Part shown: positions 25,256 through 34,806 of the stretch, piece after piece | Layout: the number at the start of each line of letters is the position of its first letter | Position numbering within the stretch: the first letter of the stretch is position 1 | DNA from: Arcobacter acticola | GTDB lineage: Bacteria; Campylobacterota; Campylobacteria; Campylobacterales; Arcobacteraceae | Assembly: GCF_013177675.1 (NCBI RefSeq) | Contig: NZ_CP042652.1 | Location: 2,170,001-2,234,000 of the forward strand | DNA: 64,000 nt | Direction of reading: 5' to 3' | Notes under the pieces: generated by a model | Seen by the model: only the letters and a program-made list of their open reading frames with translations | What the model was told of the DNA's origin: nothing | Databases searched by the model: none | Program-made: the position numbers and the translations under genes

Positions 25256-26068
25256 ATGGAAGATAAAGTAAATACATCAAGAAATAATAACTCATTTAGT
25301 ATTAAAAAAATTGAAAAAAATATAAATGGTTTTTCTTTTGATATACGTCAACATTCTCTATATGAACTTGTTTGCATATCAAAAGGTAATATAAAACTTA
25401 CTATAGATTTCCAAACATATGATTTAAAAGAAAACACAGTTTATTTAATAAAACCTGGACAAGTACATCAATGGATCAAAGATAAACAACCTAATACTTG
25501 CATAGGATATATTTTCCATTTTTCAAAAGATTTTTTACCCTCATATGATATGGTAAACAAATTATATGAAAAAAATTCTTTTCCTATTATAGAACTATCT
25601 TTAAGTGTTTTCAATAATATCAATCAGTTAATATCAATGTTATTAACTGAAAATCAACCTAATACTCTTTGTGCTTACTTATTTGGTTCAATATTAGAAT
25701 ATATATTAAAATCTAAAAAAAATACAAATAATTTATATTATAAAGATCAAAGAATCTATTTATTATTAGATCTAATTGAAAAAGAATTTATACACGAAAA
25801 ATCAGCATTGTTTTATGCAAAATCACTTAATTTAACAACAAAAAGATTAAATGAATTAACAAAAAAATATTTAAATAAAACAGTATCTTCTTTAATTTTT
25901 GAAAGAATTATTATTGAAATAAAAAGAGAATTAACTTATAGTAACTTAACCATTACAGAAATTTCTAATAATTTAGAATTTAATAGCCTTTCACATTTTT
26001 CTAAATTTTTTAAACACTATACTTCTTCCTCTCCTTTAGAGTTTAAAAATTTAAAGAAACATACATAA
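25256..26068 (+). CDS. AraC-family transcriptional regulator
   Basis: 270 residues. The N-terminal cupin-like domain (about 20-110; YLIKPGQVHQW near 63) senses an unknown ligand. The C-terminal double helix-turn-helix (about 170-265; FYAKSLNLTTKRLNELTKK and ITEISNNLEFNSLSHFSKF) is typical of AraC/XylS regulators. It is divergent from the aminotransferase-MOSC pair and could control it. The ligand cannot be read from the sequence. Confidence 0.85.
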   Translation: MEDKVNTSRNNNSFSIKKIEKNINGFSFDIRQHSLYELVCISKGNIKLTIDFQTYDLKENTVYLIKPGQVHQWIKDKQPNTCIGYIFHFSKDFLPSYDMVNKLYEKNSFPIIELSLSVFNNINQLISMLLTENQPNTLCAYLFGSILEYILKSKKNTNNLYYKDQRIYLLLDLIEKEFIHEKSALFYAKSLNLTTKRLNELTKKYLNKTVSSLIFERIIIEIKRELTYSNLTITEISNNLEFNSLSHFSKFFKHYTSSSPLEFKNLKKHT

Positions 26069-26462
26069 AGTAAAATAAAAAATATATTGAAAAATTAAAT
26101 ATTATAATAAAATCTTATAAAAATATCATTGATTTAATTATTGTATTTTTCAAAAGTTCAAATCAATACATTATGGAAAAATCTAATCATCAATCATAAT
26201 AAAAGATATTTATTCAAATTACAGAAAAATTGATATTAATCTTTTCTAATTCTTCAAAAGATCTGAAATAAGAGATTGAGAGTCTATAAATTCAAAAGTA
26301 TCATTAAAAAATAAAGCTTTAGTATAATAAAACCAATCAATACTTTTTAAAATAATTAAAATAGAAATAGTGCTTAGAAAAGTATTGCAAAATGATTAGT
26401 CTTATTTAAGTAATCATATACTATTATAATAAATTATAATATATATTACAAAGGATAATTAA
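26069..26462. other. Non-coding stretch between AraC regulator and NifU-like gene
   Basis: 394 bases, very AT-rich, with stops in all frames. No gene, strong hairpin or repeat was seen. The NifU-like promoter is probably in the last 80 bases (TATAATAAATTATAATATATT near 26430-26450, quoted in part by position). Confidence 0.4.
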
Positions 26463-26816
26463 ATGATGCCTTTTTCAGATGAGGAGATATATAGAGCGAC
26501 AAAGTATAATTTATCTAAAATAAGTACTTACATTAGCTCTCATGGTGGGGATATTAGATTGTTAGGTGTAAAAAGTGCTACTATTTATATAGAACTTACC
26601 GGTGCATGTCATGGTTGTGCAATGAGTCTGATGACAACAAAAATGGTCGTACAAGAAGAGTTTAGGAAATTGATTCATCCCGAGATAAAGGTTATTAATG
26701 TTGATGGTATGCCAGGGAATGAACTTCCTAAAAATTGTTATAAAGAAGAAGAACCCATAAAAGAAAAAAGGGAAAATGGATTGATTAATAAAATTAAAAA
26801 GTTTTTTAAATTATAA
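26463..26816 (+). CDS. NifU C-terminal-domain protein (Nfu-like)
   Basis: 117 residues. The Nfu domain includes SSHGGDIRLLGVKSATIYIE near 24 and the cluster-binding GACHGCAMS (CxxC) near 51, spanning about 1-85; the C-terminal tail is Lys/Glu-rich. Nfu proteins carry iron-sulfur clusters to target enzymes. Two adjacent ATG codons begin the frame; AAGGAT lies 7 bases before the first. It stands alone between long AT-rich gaps. Confidence 0.87.
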   Translation: MMPFSDEEIYRATKYNLSKISTYISSHGGDIRLLGVKSATIYIELTGACHGCAMSLMTTKMVVQEEFRKLIHPEIKVINVDGMPGNELPKNCYKEEEPIKEKRENGLINKIKKFFKL

Positions 26817-27061
26817 CTGAAAGATATAAAAAAGACTCGGTAGCCATCTATCTATATATTTAGTTTAATATCTAAACACAGATAAGACATTATATTATAC
26901 AAATTCAAATCAAAAAAAGAGTAGAAAACTTATTTGGATACTTTGAAATAATTGTGTAAATACAAATTTTATCAAAAATTTAATTTATTGTTTTTTATCA
27001 ATAAATATTCTAATTAATTGATATATAATTAATTCAATCTTATAAGATAAGAAGTAAAACC

Positions 27062-27739
27062 TTGATAAAAAAGACATCTAAAACAAAATCAAATACCATA
27101 CAAAAGCAAAAGTATCTTAAAACATATTTACATCAAAGAAACTATACATTAAAAGATTTAAAATGTGAAATAGTTTTAATGATATGTGATATGTTATTAG
27201 AAAACTATTTATATGTAGAAGATACTGCGAATGCTGAAGAATTAATTTCAGATTTTACATCTGATGAAAGAATTACAACCTATAATACTATGAAAGACTT
27301 AAAAAAAGATATTCAAGAAAATATATTAACTATTGAAAAAGTTCAAAATATAATGATTCTTCAAAATGAAAATAAAGATACTTTAACTAAAGCCAGATTA
27401 GCTGATAGTACGTACTACTTCTATAATACATGTATAAACTACTTAGAATTTCTAATTACATCCACCTCCATAGATAAAAATAAAAAGATGTGGATTCCTG
27501 ATCTAATATGTCTTTATTTGATTCAAGATATGAAGGAAAGTGGATATACATTTAATAAATTTACATTTCTTGATAAATATGATTTTGATAGTATATTCAG
27601 AATCTATGAAAAAATTAATATAACTTTTAAAAAAGTAGGAAATTTATCAATGTTTTCAAAAGAAAAAACTAGAATTGATATCATGTCAAATATTTCTTAT
27701 GAAATAGTTACTAAATTAATTAATACTAAATATAAATAA
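27062..27739 (+). CDS. Hypothetical protein, 225 residues
   Basis: Starts at TTG (27062) with AAGAAG 10 bases upstream. The N-terminus is very basic (MIKKTSKTKSNTIQKQKYLK) and the rest is mostly helical with several hydrophobic but not membrane-length stretches (KCEIVLMICDMLLENYL, IPDLICLYLIQDM). No known motif, signal peptide or membrane span was recognised. It stands alone between the NifU-like gene and a convergent SDR gene. Function unknown. Confidence 0.6.
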   Translation: MIKKTSKTKSNTIQKQKYLKTYLHQRNYTLKDLKCEIVLMICDMLLENYLYVEDTANAEELISDFTSDERITTYNTMKDLKKDIQENILTIEKVQNIMILQNENKDTLTKARLADSTYYFYNTCINYLEFLITSTSIDKNKKMWIPDLICLYLIQDMKESGYTFNKFTFLDKYDFDSIFRIYEKINITFKKVGNLSMFSKEKTRIDIMSNISYEIVTKLINTKYK

Positions 27740-27946
27740 GCATCACTTTTGCAATATTTATTTGTTTTAATTATTTAATCTATCGAGGTGATTAAAGAAT
27801 ATCATCTATTATCAATAATCACAAGTTTCTATTAGATTTAAAGAAATGAAGGAGAACTTAGAAATATTCTTTTATATGTTAACAGAAAATATGAGATTAC
27901 TTTACATACATCAAATATTTAACTAAAGAATATTTCTAATTATATA

Positions 27947-28759
27947 TTAAATACTAAAAGTATCTCTAACTTTTTGCTCAAATGCTTTATCGCTTAACTC
28001 TTTTCTTAGTGGTATAAAAGTTTTAGCCTCATCCCCCACAGGAATAAATATTTCTGAGTTTTCATCTTCTATAATATTTTTTACTGCATCAGCTATTGGT
28101 TGAGAAGAAGGACCTTCATTTATCGCTTTTGCCACTATTGGAACAAAATGTGCTACTAAATCTTTATAGGGTGAGTTTTCATCTGTTGTTTTTGAATTAA
28201 CAACTAAACCCTTTTTTACAAAATTTGTTCCAAAAAGTCCTGCTTGGATAGAATGAACTCTTACATTATACGGTAGAGTTTCAAATCTTAAAGAGTCTAC
28301 TATTCCTTCAACTGCATACTTAGATGCATTGTAATGAGCTAAAAGAGGAAGTCCCATCTTTCCTAAAAATGAGCTAATATTAATTATAACTCCTGCTTTT
28401 GCTTCTCTCATATATGGAAGAACTGCTCTTGTAACTTTGAGTAGTCCAAATACATTTACATCAAACTGATTAAACATTTCTTCATCTGTTCCATCTTCTA
28501 CAGTTGAAAGAAGACCATATCCAGCATTGTTAACAAGAACATCAATTTTGCCTTCATCTTTTATAATCTTTTCAACAGCATTATTTATACTTTCTGTCTT
28601 AGTTACATCTATATATATGCTTTTTAATAATCCATCATTACTTATTGTATTTTTATCTCTTGTACCTGCATAAACAATATATCCATTATCACTAAGTAAC
28701 TTTGATGTTAACTCACCCATTCCTGATGTTGCACCTGTAATTAGAACTACTTTTGACAT
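27947..28759 (-). CDS. Short-chain dehydrogenase/reductase
   Basis: 270 residues of the classical SDR family: cofactor motif TGATSGMG at 7-14, NNAG near 77, catalytic Ser in INISSFLG near 127 and YNASK (Tyr and Lys) near 143. The likely cofactor is NADP(H) or NAD(H) and the substrate is unknown. AAGGATTTATAT precedes the ATG. It stands alone. Confidence 0.9.
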   Translation of the reverse strand: MSKVVLITGATSGMGELTSKLLSDNGYIVYAGTRDKNTISNDGLLKSIYIDVTKTESINNAVEKIIKDEGKIDVLVNNAGYGLLSTVEDGTDEEMFNQFDVNVFGLLKVTRAVLPYMREAKAGVIINISSFLGKMGLPLLAHYNASKYAVEGIVDSLRFETLPYNVRVHSIQAGLFGTNFVKKGLVVNSKTTDENSPYKDLVAHFVPIVAKAINEGPSSQPIADAVKNIIEDENSEIFIPVGDEAKTFIPLRKELSDKAFEQKVRDTFSI

Positions 28760-28896
28760 ATATAAATCCTTTTATTTTAATCACTATATTATCCTATAGC
28801 GAGATAAATAAAATAGATTTATATCAATAATGGAGGCCTTATAATTTAAAATCTATTTATTAAAAGAGAAATAAACGAATTTTTTTATTTCATAGT

Positions 28897-29805
28897 TTAA
28901 TTATTATCTGAATTTCTTTTGTTAATACTTACTAGCCAATAAGAAATAGCTAAGGCAACTATTACTATGGCAATTATTAATAATTCTGTTGCTTTTTCTG
29001 TTGAAAGAGAATATATTAATACTTTTCTTATCAACGCTGCCATTGCAAGCATAATAAAAGCACCAATTGCAAAACCTTTTCCTTGTAAATGTTTTATCTC
29101 TTCATGTATTAACTCAATTGATGCCCATAGTACTAATAAACTTCCAAGTACTGTTAATATACCTTTTTCTATTTTTATATCAGTAAAAAATAATAAATAA
29201 ATATCATAAACAAACAAACCAATAGCAAAAAAAGCAATAATTCCTAAGGCAAATGCTAAAAAGTAATTAATAAAAGAATTGAATTTTTTTAGTGAAGATA
29301 AGATTCCTTTTTCTGTTCGAGATAATGATAAAAATTTCCCAAGTTCTTCTTCTCTATAAGAACTAGTTAAAACATCCAAATTCATATCAATTATTTTTTC
29401 AACTGCATTGATTTCTCTTACATGTTGTTCTTTATTTTCAAAATTCTCTTCTATACTCTTAAGTACAAATGTTCTAACAAAAGTGAAAGCAGAATTTACA
29501 TAGTGAGTAGGAAGACCAATTTGAACGTGAATTTCACCTATTTTATAAATAGATAAAAAATAAGATATATCATATTTACCAGAAAAAAGATTTATGAACC
29601 AAGCTTTAATTTTAATCTTATGTCTACTAATGATTTCATTGTTCTTTAAATATTTTGCAGTTCTTCCAAAACCCCAAATATAATCATAAAATTCATCAAT
29701 AAATGTATCGGCTAGTTTTTCCATTCTTGGTTGAAGTTTTTTTAAAATAAGAGCTTCTTCTTCAGTAAATTTATAGTGTTCTTTTAACTGGGTATATTCT
29801 TTCAT
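28897..29805 (-). CDS. Globin-sensor domain fused to PsiE-like membrane domain
   Basis: 302 residues. Residues about 1-155 resemble the globin domain of globin-coupled sensors (protoglobin): KLQPRMEKLADTFIDEFYD, then IGEIHVQIGLPTHYV, in which His93 is the candidate haem ligand. Residues about 175-295 hold four membrane segments with LLVLWASIELIHEEI and IRKVLIYSL-type motifs like the PsiE family. A haem/O2 or NO sensor wired to a membrane domain is therefore likely, but the output is unknown. AGGATAACAA precedes the ATG. It stands alone upstream of an IS. Confidence 0.72.
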   Translation of the reverse strand: MKEYTQLKEHYKFTEEEALILKKLQPRMEKLADTFIDEFYDYIWGFGRTAKYLKNNEIISRHKIKIKAWFINLFSGKYDISYFLSIYKIGEIHVQIGLPTHYVNSAFTFVRTFVLKSIEENFENKEQHVREINAVEKIIDMNLDVLTSSYREEELGKFLSLSRTEKGILSSLKKFNSFINYFLAFALGIIAFFAIGLFVYDIYLLFFTDIKIEKGILTVLGSLLVLWASIELIHEEIKHLQGKGFAIGAFIMLAMAALIRKVLIYSLSTEKATELLIIAIVIVALAISYWLVSINKRNSDNN

Positions 29806-30099
29806 TTGTTATCCTATCAAATAATTCTAATATAAAAATTTAAATTATCTCTAGTAATTATACTTATATATTAACCTAATAAACTTTTTTTCTTCAAGAA
29901 TTATAATATTATGTTAAAAACTCTTCAAAAGAATTATCAATAACAATATCTTCCTTATGTATTAATTTCTTAATAACCTACAATATCATTAATTTCATTT
30001 TCTTTTAATAGTAATAATAGTTTTCATTTAAATTCTTCTTTTAACAATTTTAAGAAAATAAGTTAAAAATTATCTTGATTTATATCAAAATATAATTAA
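29806..30099. other. AT-rich intergenic region left of the IS
   Basis: About 290 bases without a gene. The last seven bases (TAATTAA, 30093-30099) are one copy of the 7-bp target duplication of the IS that follows. Confidence 0.5.
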
Positions 30100-31579
30100 C
30101 TCAACTTTCGCACATAGAAAATCATAAATTCACTATATTCAAAAGCTTCATTAAACCCCATAAATAGACACTTTTAGCTATAATTGTTCACCACAAACAT
30201 TAATATATAAGGGCTTTTTATGGGTATTGACAATTTTATCGAAACTGCTATGAAGAGTGTGTTAAAGAATCCTATAGTTTTAGTTTTAAGAGATATAAAT
30301 TTTAGCAGTATTTTAAAACAAAGTAATTTTATCAAGCGTGATGTAGGTGTGCCGCCGTATATGGTGATCTTACAATTTTTATATATGTTCCTTATTAATA
30401 AAAAGATCTCATCCTTTATGAAATATAGTAATGACAGTTTTAAGAAAGATGTTTATTATAGATTACTAAAAAATAGTAAATACAACTGGAGAAAATTATT
30501 GTTGCTCACATCCGTGAACTTAATCAATAAACTTTCATCATTGCAAAAGCCAACTGATACAAAAGTATTTATCATTGATGACACAGTTGAAATTAAGCGT
30601 GGAAAATATATAGAAGGCAGTTGTAAGAATTTATGGAGCAATAAAGATAAAAGAGTAGTTAAGGGTTTAAATATTGTATCACTAAACTATAGTGATACTC
30701 ATACCGATATGATGCTAGATTTTTCCATGAACTATAATAAAAATCAAATTATAGATTCTATTGATAATAAATATCACCATAGAAGCAATGCCTATAAACG
30801 AAGAATTGAAGGGAGAAACGGTAAAAATATCCAAGCAATAAATATGCTAAAACGAGCTTTAAGTTCAGGAATATATGCAGACTATCTACTTGTCGATAGC
30901 TGGTATGCAAAACCAAATTTTATCAAAGAGGTTAGAGATAATGGTTTGGATACGATTGCAAGGGTTGCAAAAAGCAATAGAATCTGGCAGTTTAGTGGGA
31001 AATATAAAACACTTGAAGCTCTATATAATCATGAAAAACAAAATAAAACTTCAAAACTTGGTAACTATAATTCCATCAAATACTCCTATGTTTCAACTAT
31101 CACTACACATAAAACACTTGGAAGAGTAAAGATTGTATTTATAAGAACCAAAGAAAATCTAATACCAATATTTTCAACCAATATACATTTATCAGATTTA
31201 GAGATTATAAATACATACAAAAAACGGTGGAATATTGAGCAAGGATATAAAGACCTAAGGGAATACTTTCAATTCGGTAAAGAGGAAAACCGCATTTATG
31301 AATCCCTAATAGCTAGAATCACTCTATCATTCCTTGCATACAATTTAACAAGCTATATCAATCGTATCAATAATGAACCACAAACTTTAGGAAACTTATT
31401 CAAAGACTTAGAGTGTCAGCTTGAAACCCTTGCTATTTCAATGGAACTATTCCTAAAAATATTAGAAAACTTGCTCCAAACTACAGAAATTGTCAAGAGA
31501 AATAAAGATTTAGAGCTTATTATCAATGTTTTACGCATTCATACCAAAAAGCAACTTGGTTTTATGTGCGAAAGTTGAG
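30100..31579 (+). mobile_element. IS4-like insertion sequence, copy 1
   Basis: 1480 bp. The 17-bp terminal inverted repeats are CTCAACTTTCGCACATA (30100-30116) and its complement at 31563-31579, flanked by 7-bp direct repeats TAATTAA (30093-30099 and 31580-31586). The transposase stop codon lies inside the right repeat. It sits between the globin-PsiE gene and a rubredoxin gene and does not break any gene seen here. Confidence 0.93.
30220..31578 (+). CDS. IS4-like DDE transposase, copy 1
   Basis: 452 residues and apparently intact. The catalytic acidic residues are in IIDDTVEIKRG near 120, YLLVDSWYAKPNF near 224 and the C-terminal YKKRWNIEQGYKDLR near 340, which fits the IS4-group Y-R-E-K signature. 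It shares this layout and many conserved blocks with the transposase at 47470 but the two differ at a large share of positions, so they are related elements and not recent copies of each other. Confidence 0.93.
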   Translation: MGIDNFIETAMKSVLKNPIVLVLRDINFSSILKQSNFIKRDVGVPPYMVILQFLYMFLINKKISSFMKYSNDSFKKDVYYRLLKNSKYNWRKLLLLTSVNLINKLSSLQKPTDTKVFIIDDTVEIKRGKYIEGSCKNLWSNKDKRVVKGLNIVSLNYSDTHTDMMLDFSMNYNKNQIIDSIDNKYHHRSNAYKRRIEGRNGKNIQAINMLKRALSSGIYADYLLVDSWYAKPNFIKEVRDNGLDTIARVAKSNRIWQFSGKYKTLEALYNHEKQNKTSKLGNYNSIKYSYVSTITTHKTLGRVKIVFIRTKENLIPIFSTNIHLSDLEIINTYKKRWNIEQGYKDLREYFQFGKEENRIYESLIARITLSFLAYNLTSYINRINNEPQTLGNLFKDLECQLETLAISMELFLKILENLLQTTEIVKRNKDLELIINVLRIHTKKQLGFMCES

Positions 31580-31637
31580 TAATTAATTATTTTAGTTATT
31601 ATTAATTGATTAGAAACTCTTATTTAAAAGCCTTTTT

Positions 31638-31799
31638 ATGAATAAATATGTTTGTACTGTTTGTGGATATATATATAATCCAGAAATAGGTGATTTAGAT
31701 TCAGGTATTGAACCAGGAACTGCATTTGAAGATATTCCTAATGATTGGGAATGTCCTGATTGTGGTGTTAAAAAAGAAGATTTTGAAATAATTAATTGA
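31638..31799 (+). CDS. Rubredoxin, partner of the flavodiiron protein
   Basis: 53 residues. Two CxxC knuckles (CTVCGY near 6 and CPDCGV near 39) bind iron; the middle has [17 protein letters not shown]. It lies 8 bp before the flavodiiron gene on the same strand and is very likely its direct electron donor. An antisense frame covers it but is not a gene. It is similar to the rubredoxin at 11888. Confidence 0.95.
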   Translation: MNKYVCTVCGYIYNPEIGDLDSGIEPGTAFEDIPNDWECPDCGVKKEDFEIIN

Positions 31800-31807
31800 G
31801 GTGAGAA

Positions 31808-33001
31808 ATGGGATTTAATATAAAAAATAACATTTACCTTGTAGGTAATGTAGATTGGGAAATTGAAAGTTATCAAGGATATAAATATTCAACACATAGA
31901 GGCTCATCATATAATGCATACCTTATTAAAGAGCAAAAAAATGTTTTAATTGATACTGTTGATTCAACATTTACTGATATATTTATTAAAAATCTTAAAA
32001 ATGAAATTAATTTAGATGATATAGATTATATAATTATAAATCATGGTGAAAAGGATCATACAGGTGCACTTCCTGAATTAATGAAACTTATACCAAATAC
32101 TCCAATTTACTGTACTAACAATTGTGCAAAATCATTAAAAGGTCAATTTCATCAAGATTGGAATTTTAATATTGTAAAAACAGGAGAAAAACTTAATTTA
32201 GGTGATAAAGAATTAATTTTTGTAGAAACTCCAATGTTACACTGGCCTGATAATATGATTTGCTATTTAACACAAGATAATATGCTCTTTAGTAATGATG
32301 CATTTGGACAACATTATGCTACATCAGCTATATACAATGACTTAGTTGATCAAAATGAGTTATTTGTAGAATGTTTAAAATACTATTCAAATATCTTAAC
32401 TCCGTATAATTCAAAAGTAATCAAAAAAATTGAAGAAATTTTATCTTTAAACCTCCCTCTTGATATGATTTGTCCTTCACACGGAGTAATATGGAGAGAT
32501 AACCCAACTCAAATTGTAGAACTGTATTTAAAATGGGCGCAAAACTATCAAGAAAATCAGATAACAATTCTATATGACACAATGTGGGAATCAACAAGAG
32601 ATATGGCAGAAGCAATAGCCAAAGGAATAAAAGAAGCAGATAGCCAAACAGTTATTAAATTAATACACTTATCGAAAAAAGATAAAAATGATGTTATTAC
32701 TGAAGTTTTTAAATCAAAAGCCATATTAGTAGGATCACCAACAGTAAACAAAGGAATTTTAACAACTATTGCTTCTTTATTTGAATTTGTAAAATCTTTA
32801 GAATTTAAAAATAAACAAGCAGCTGCTTTTGGTTCATTTGGATGGAGTGGAGAGTCTGTTAAACTAATTAATGCAAAATTAGTGGATAGTGGATTTGCGT
32901 TAGTAAATGAAGGACTAAGGGTTTCTTGGAAACCAGATGAAGAGACTATTAAAGAATGTGTTAAGTTTGGAAAGGATTTTGTTAAGGATTTAAATAAGTA
33001 A
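31808..33001 (+). CDS. Flavodiiron protein (NO/O2 reductase)
   Basis: 397 residues. The N-terminal metallo-beta-lactamase-like domain carries the di-iron ligands HGEKDH at 79-84, His in TPMLHWPDNM near 146, Asp in FSNDAFGQH and His in CPSHGVIW. The C-terminal flavodoxin domain starts near 255 (TILYDTMWESTRDMAEAI). Such enzymes reduce NO to N2O or O2 to water in the cytoplasm. GAGGTGAGAA precedes the ATG. It forms an operon with the rubredoxin; two regulators follow. Confidence 0.93.
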   Translation: MGFNIKNNIYLVGNVDWEIESYQGYKYSTHRGSSYNAYLIKEQKNVLIDTVDSTFTDIFIKNLKNEINLDDIDYIIINHGEKDHTGALPELMKLIPNTPIYCTNNCAKSLKGQFHQDWNFNIVKTGEKLNLGDKELIFVETPMLHWPDNMICYLTQDNMLFSNDAFGQHYATSAIYNDLVDQNELFVECLKYYSNILTPYNSKVIKKIEEILSLNLPLDMICPSHGVIWRDNPTQIVELYLKWAQNYQENQITILYDTMWESTRDMAEAIAKGIKEADSQTVIKLIHLSKKDKNDVITEVFKSKAILVGSPTVNKGILTTIASLFEFVKSLEFKNKQAAAFGSFGWSGESVKLINAKLVDSGFALVNEGLRVSWKPDEETIKECVKFGKDFVKDLNK

Positions 33002-33173
33002 ATTGATAAATATCATTTTATCTATTATTGTTTAGCAGTATAATCACAAAGTTATGAAGTAAAAGAACGGTATTTAGCATTCATATTTCAGAAATAGAAT
33101 AAATTCTATTGAAAAGAAAAAAGTTGTTATTCATAAAATATAACAATTATAAATATTATAAATGGAAAAATGA

Positions 33174-34073
33174 ATGAATATATTAGTAATAGAAAATGAA
33201 ATTTATTTAGCACAAAAAATTGTATCAAAACTTATTAATGATGGGTATAATTGTGATTACATCGATTCACCAAACACGGATACTTTTACAAAAGAATATG
33301 ATGTAATTTTATTATCTACTTCTTTCCCTTTTAATTTTTGTAATAATATAATAAAAAAATACAATGAGAATTGTATTATTATTCTTTTAGTATCTTATAT
33401 TTCAGATGAAACTGTTACTCTTCATATTAAAAGTGGTGCTAAAGATTATATAATGAAACCATTTATTATGAATGAATTAATAAGAAAAATCCACCATTAT
33501 AAAGAATGTAAAGATATCAATAAAGAACTTCAAAAATTAAGAAATTATTTTCAATTTACTATGTTAGATATCAAAACTACAGATGTTCTATCAGCAACTT
33601 CTTTTCCCATATTAATAGAAACTAATGTTCAGAAATATGCAGATAAATTAGTTTATGAACTATCCATTAAAATGGCCTTGCCAATTACTTTTATTTCATT
33701 AACGACATCCAATTGGCAAGAACAAATAAATAAAATTCAAAAAAAATCAATTATTTATTTAATTAATTATCAAACTTTAAAAAAACATCCAAAAGAAAAT
33801 CTTTTGAAAATAATTGAAAATAAAAATTGTGTAATTTCTACATTAGAAGAAGAACTTGATTTTCCCTATACAAAGGTTGAAGCTAGAAATGCAAAAGGAC
33901 TATTAGCTAATTCAAATATTATGACTATTCCTGATTATGTAAAAACTATGGTAACTTCTTATCAGCATAAATATACAGATACAGAATTATCCAAAAAACT
34001 TGGAATTTCTAGAAAATCTCTTTGGGAAAGAAGAAAAAAATTTGATATTGAAAAAAGAATATTAATAAGTTAA
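33174..34073 (+). CDS. Receiver-like regulator with Fis-type helix-turn-helix, phospho-site lost
   Basis: 299 residues. The first 115 residues have the receiver fold (MNILVIENE, then GAKDYIMKPF), but the phospho-acceptor position reads DVILLST: Ser48 stands where Asp is expected. The middle (about 130-235) resembles a shrunken sigma-54 AAA+ domain without Walker A, and the C-terminus has a Fis-type helix-turn-helix (TDTELSKKLGISRKSLWERRKK). It looks like a degenerate NtrC-type regulator that no longer needs phosphate or sigma-54. Its place after the flavodiiron gene suggests control of it. Confidence 0.7.
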   Translation: MNILVIENEIYLAQKIVSKLINDGYNCDYIDSPNTDTFTKEYDVILLSTSFPFNFCNNIIKKYNENCIIILLVSYISDETVTLHIKSGAKDYIMKPFIMNELIRKIHHYKECKDINKELQKLRNYFQFTMLDIKTTDVLSATSFPILIETNVQKYADKLVYELSIKMALPITFISLTTSNWQEQINKIQKKSIIYLINYQTLKKHPKENLLKIIENKNCVISTLEEELDFPYTKVEARNAKGLLANSNIMTIPDYVKTMVTSYQHKYTDTELSKKLGISRKSLWERRKKFDIEKRILIS

Positions 34074-34128
34074 GATAATATTTAATTATTCCTAATATAA
34101 TACAAATGTATTTAATTTAGGGGTTAAT

Positions 34129-34761
34129 ATGCTGCAAAAGTTACGAAATGTTTATCTTTTAAAAGATGTATGTGATGAAACCTTAAAAGAAATAGCTAAA
34201 TATACTTCATATTTAAAACTATCAAAAGATAATATTCTTTTTTATGAAGGAGAAGATTCTAATTGTTTATTTCTACTTACAAAAGGTATAGTAAAGTTCT
34301 ATAAAACTTCATCAAATAACAAAGAAATCATCATAAAATATCATTATAGTAATGAATTCATAGCAGAAGTTGCAAATTTTGAAAATATTCCATATCCTGC
34401 AACAGGAAAAGCTTTTACAGAAATAGAAGCACTAAAAATTGATTTTAAGAATTTAAAACACCTTCTTTATTCTGATGCTAACTTAGCTTTAGTCATTCAA
34501 ACTTCACTTATAAAGAAAATAAGAAATCTTGAAAATCTTATACTTTTTGATGTAGTCCTTACTGCTGATGAAAGAATAGCAAAGTATATATGTGATAATA
34601 CAAAAGAGTTTTTTAATACAAAAAGAATAATAATTGCTGAAATTTTAAATATCACACCTGAGACATTATCAAGAAGATTAAAATTATTCGAAAATGATGG
34701 CTTGATTAATTATCAAAAGAAATCAATAGATAAGGAAAAACTTAAAACTCTTTTCTCATAA
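34129..34761 (+). CDS. Crp/Fnr-family regulator
   Basis: 210 residues. The N-terminal cyclic-nucleotide-binding fold (about 15-125; ILFYEGEDSNCLFLLTKG) is followed by a long dimer helix and a C-terminal winged helix (IAEILNITPETLSRRLKLFENDG near 175). No four-cysteine set for an iron-sulfur cluster is present, so it is not a classic Fnr. Members of this type (such as NssR in Campylobacter) respond to NO; the nearby flavodiiron protein makes that a fair guess. AGGGGTTAAT precedes the ATG. Confidence 0.85.
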   Translation: MLQKLRNVYLLKDVCDETLKEIAKYTSYLKLSKDNILFYEGEDSNCLFLLTKGIVKFYKTSSNNKEIIIKYHYSNEFIAEVANFENIPYPATGKAFTEIEALKIDFKNLKHLLYSDANLALVIQTSLIKKIRNLENLILFDVVLTADERIAKYICDNTKEFFNTKRIIIAEILNITPETLSRRLKLFENDGLINYQKKSIDKEKLKTLFS

Positions 34762-34782
34762 TCTAGAGAATTATTCTCTAGA
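34762..34782. terminator. Stem-loop between convergent genes
   Basis: TCTAGAGA pairs with TCTCTAGA (loop ATTAT) directly after the Crp/Fnr stop and before the end of the convergent ABC operon. There is no real T tract on either side, so it may act with help or as an mRNA 3' end. Confidence 0.4.
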
Positions 34783-34806
34783 AATAATATAAATTAATAA
34801 AAAATA

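Noticed and set aside
31610-31876. 88-residue frame antisense to the rubredoxin gene
   Set aside because: It is the shadow of a clear rubredoxin with both CxxC motifs on the plus strand.
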